Assembly: GCA_937883885.1 (NCBI GenBank) | Contig: CAKZXL010000540.1 | Location: 1-14,415 of the forward strand | DNA: 14,415 nucleotides | Source of the DNA: an uncultured Aquincola sp. | GTDB taxonomy: Bacteria; Pseudomonadota; Gammaproteobacteria; Burkholderiales; Burkholderiaceae | Direction of reading: 5' to 3' | Part shown: positions 14,213-14,415 of the stretch, piece after piece | How positions within the stretch are numbered: position 1 is the stretch's first letter | Layout of the letters: the number at the start of each line of letters is the position of its first letter | Translations under genes and position numbers: made by a program | The notes under the pieces: model-generated | What the model was told of the DNA's origin: nothing | The model's database searches: none | What the model saw: only the letters and a program-made list of their open reading frames with translations

Positions 14213-14415
14213 ATGAACTTCGGCATCTACCTCGCGCGCAGTGCGCGCTTCTGGCCCGAGCGGCCGGCCGTGTTGTTCGGCAGCCAGGTGCTGACCTACC
14301 GCGCGCTGGAAGCACGTTCCAACCAGCTGGCCCATGCGCTGCGGGCGCAAGGCCTGCAGCGTGGCGACCGGGTGGCCATCGTCTCGCCCAACCGGCCCGA
14401 GATCGTGGAAATGGA
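14213..14415 (+). CDS. AMP-binding acyl-CoA synthetase/ligase, 3'-truncated
   Basis: Only the first 67 residues are in the window. They match the N-terminus of ANL-superfamily ligases: a short helix with ARFWPERPAVLF, then LTYRALEARSNQLAHALRAQG and GDRVAIVSPNRPEIVE, the segment before the first adenylation motifs. The full enzyme would activate a carboxylic acid with ATP to an acyl-adenylate and then a CoA thioester. The AMP-binding signature is beyond the edge, so the substrate (fatty or aromatic acid) cannot be judged. The start has GGGAG (14199-14203), 9 bases upstream. The divergent LysR gene is the likely regulator, acting at the inverted repeat between them. Confidence 0.9.
   Translation, partial: MNFGIYLARSARFWPERPAVLFGSQVLTYRALEARSNQLAHALRAQGLQRGDRVAIVSPNRPEIVEM

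Noticed and set aside
14108..14350. Longer start for the second LysR gene
   Set aside because: The extension covers the divergent spacer and the start of the acyl-CoA synthetase, and has no LysR homology before [11 protein letters not shown].

Overview
The window is very GC-rich and its genes use almost only G or C at third codon positions. Together with a PEP-CTERM protein, an Ala/Pro-tailed chemoreceptor, CrgA-like LysR regulators and E. coli-style promoter elements, this suggests a motile, Gram-negative betaproteobacterium of the Burkholderiales, perhaps the Rubrivivax/Leptothrix/Ideonella side. That placement is inference from gene style; no rRNA or other taxonomic marker is present. Both window edges cut through genes.

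Layout, left to right. (1) The 3' part of a TPR-GGDEF diguanylate cyclase (1-903) converges on a LysR regulator (925-1842, minus). The LysR gene is divergent from a short-chain dehydrogenase (1942-2715), and a repeat-rich spacer holds the likely operator. (2) A 342-base gap (2716-3057) holds a possible decayed coding remnant and a 15-bp tandem repeat. (3) A LysM plus C/H/N amidase-like cell-wall enzyme without a signal peptide (3058-4458) is followed 29 bases later by a secreted, cysteine-containing protein of unknown function (4488-5282). (4) A hairpin separates these from a convergent VOC/glyoxalase-like gene (5304-5711, minus). A spacer with a perfect 16-bp palindrome and an unrecognised small gene (about 5902-6285) follow. 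(5) An EAL phosphodiesterase with a C-terminal sensor-like domain (6372-7622) precedes a large SARP-type regulator with a STAND ATPase and helical repeats (7695-10454). A PEP-CTERM exported protein (10556-11320) and a methyl-accepting chemotaxis protein (11382-13190) come next. (6) A second LysR regulator (13187-14101, minus) overlaps the chemoreceptor stop codon and is divergent from the start of an AMP-binding acyl-CoA synthetase (14213 to the edge).

How the genes may work together. The cyclase and the EAL protein would make and break c-di-GMP. The EAL gene and the chemoreceptor each have a perfect GCCGATAA box at flagellar sigma-28 (FliA) spacing, so both probably belong to the motility regulon. 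The two LysR-plus-divergent-enzyme pairs look like self-contained, inducer-controlled metabolic switches. The LysM enzyme and its secreted neighbour have the layout of a peptidoglycan-attacking effector with a periplasmic immunity protein, which is the most testable new idea here. The SARP/STAND regulator sits just upstream of an 11-bp-phased direct repeat in front of the PEP-CTERM gene, the geometry SARP regulators use, so it may control that gene. No tRNA, rRNA, CRISPR array, insertion sequence or replication origin was seen.
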